DNA from: Fibrobacterota bacterium | GTDB taxonomy: Bacteria > Fibrobacterota > Chitinivibrionia > Chitinivibrionales > JANQEN01 | NCBI GenBank assembly: GCA_030619215.1 | Contig: JAUXBV010000278.1 | Span: 1-5,532, forward strand | Direction of reading: 5' to 3' | DNA length: 5,532 bases | In this document: piece after piece, positions 5,526 to 5,532 of the stretch | Layout: each line of letters begins with the position of its first letter | Numbering within the stretch: the first letter of the stretch is position 1 | The notes under the pieces: model-generated | The model's input: only the letters and a program-made list of their open reading frames with translations | Databases searched by the model: none | Told to the model about the DNA's origin: nothing | Made by a program: the position numbers and the translations under genes

Positions 5526-5532
5526 GGATTTA

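Overview
The window holds three genes for exported proteins, two of them clearly carbohydrate-active. The organism looks like a Gram-negative polysaccharide degrader. The two rightward proteins have Sec-type signal peptides and C-terminal beta-sandwich tails of the FlgD-like or Por-secretion (T9SS type A) kind. That architecture fits Fibrobacterota (Fibrobacter or Chitinispirillum-like) or a related FCB-group lineage. The phylum is an inference from architecture and base composition; no rRNA or housekeeping marker is present.

Layout. Bases 1-492 carry no convincing gene. Their right half is rich in inverted repeats: a hairpin at 314-352, and a long interrupted stem at 385-461 that ends 31 bases before the first gene. 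A 9-base segment in the first hairpin is exactly complementary to the loop of the second, so the two folds compete. Bases 493-2724 (+) encode a multidomain GH8 glycoside hydrolase: signal peptide, GH8 catalytic domain, CBM11/CIA30-like beta-sandwich, and FlgD-like tail. After a 180-base gap with a hairpin, 2905-4392 (+) encodes an unrecognised secreted protein with the strand pattern of a TIM barrel and a sorting-type tail. Bases 4385-5515 (-) encode a secreted CE4/NodB polysaccharide deacetylase with a small C-terminal beta domain. It converges on the second gene, and their 3' ends overlap by 8 bases.

How they may work together. GH8 enzymes cut beta-1,4 or mixed-linkage glucans, xylan or chitosan. 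CE4 enzymes remove acetyl groups from chitin, xylan or peptidoglycan. The GH8 protein has Asn where cellulase-type GH8 enzymes have the catalytic Asp (YNACRFPWR rather than YDA-R), which points to the GH8b subgroup that includes chitosanases and lichenases. A deacetylase next to a GH8b enzyme makes a chitin-to-chitosan route (or an acetyl-xylan/glucan route) a reasonable but unproven idea. The middle gene may be an uncharacterised glycosidase acting on the same material.

Most worth a second look: the unrecognised barrel protein, the structured leader before the GH8 gene, the GH8b base-residue swap, and the damaged-looking start and AT-rich ends of the middle gene.
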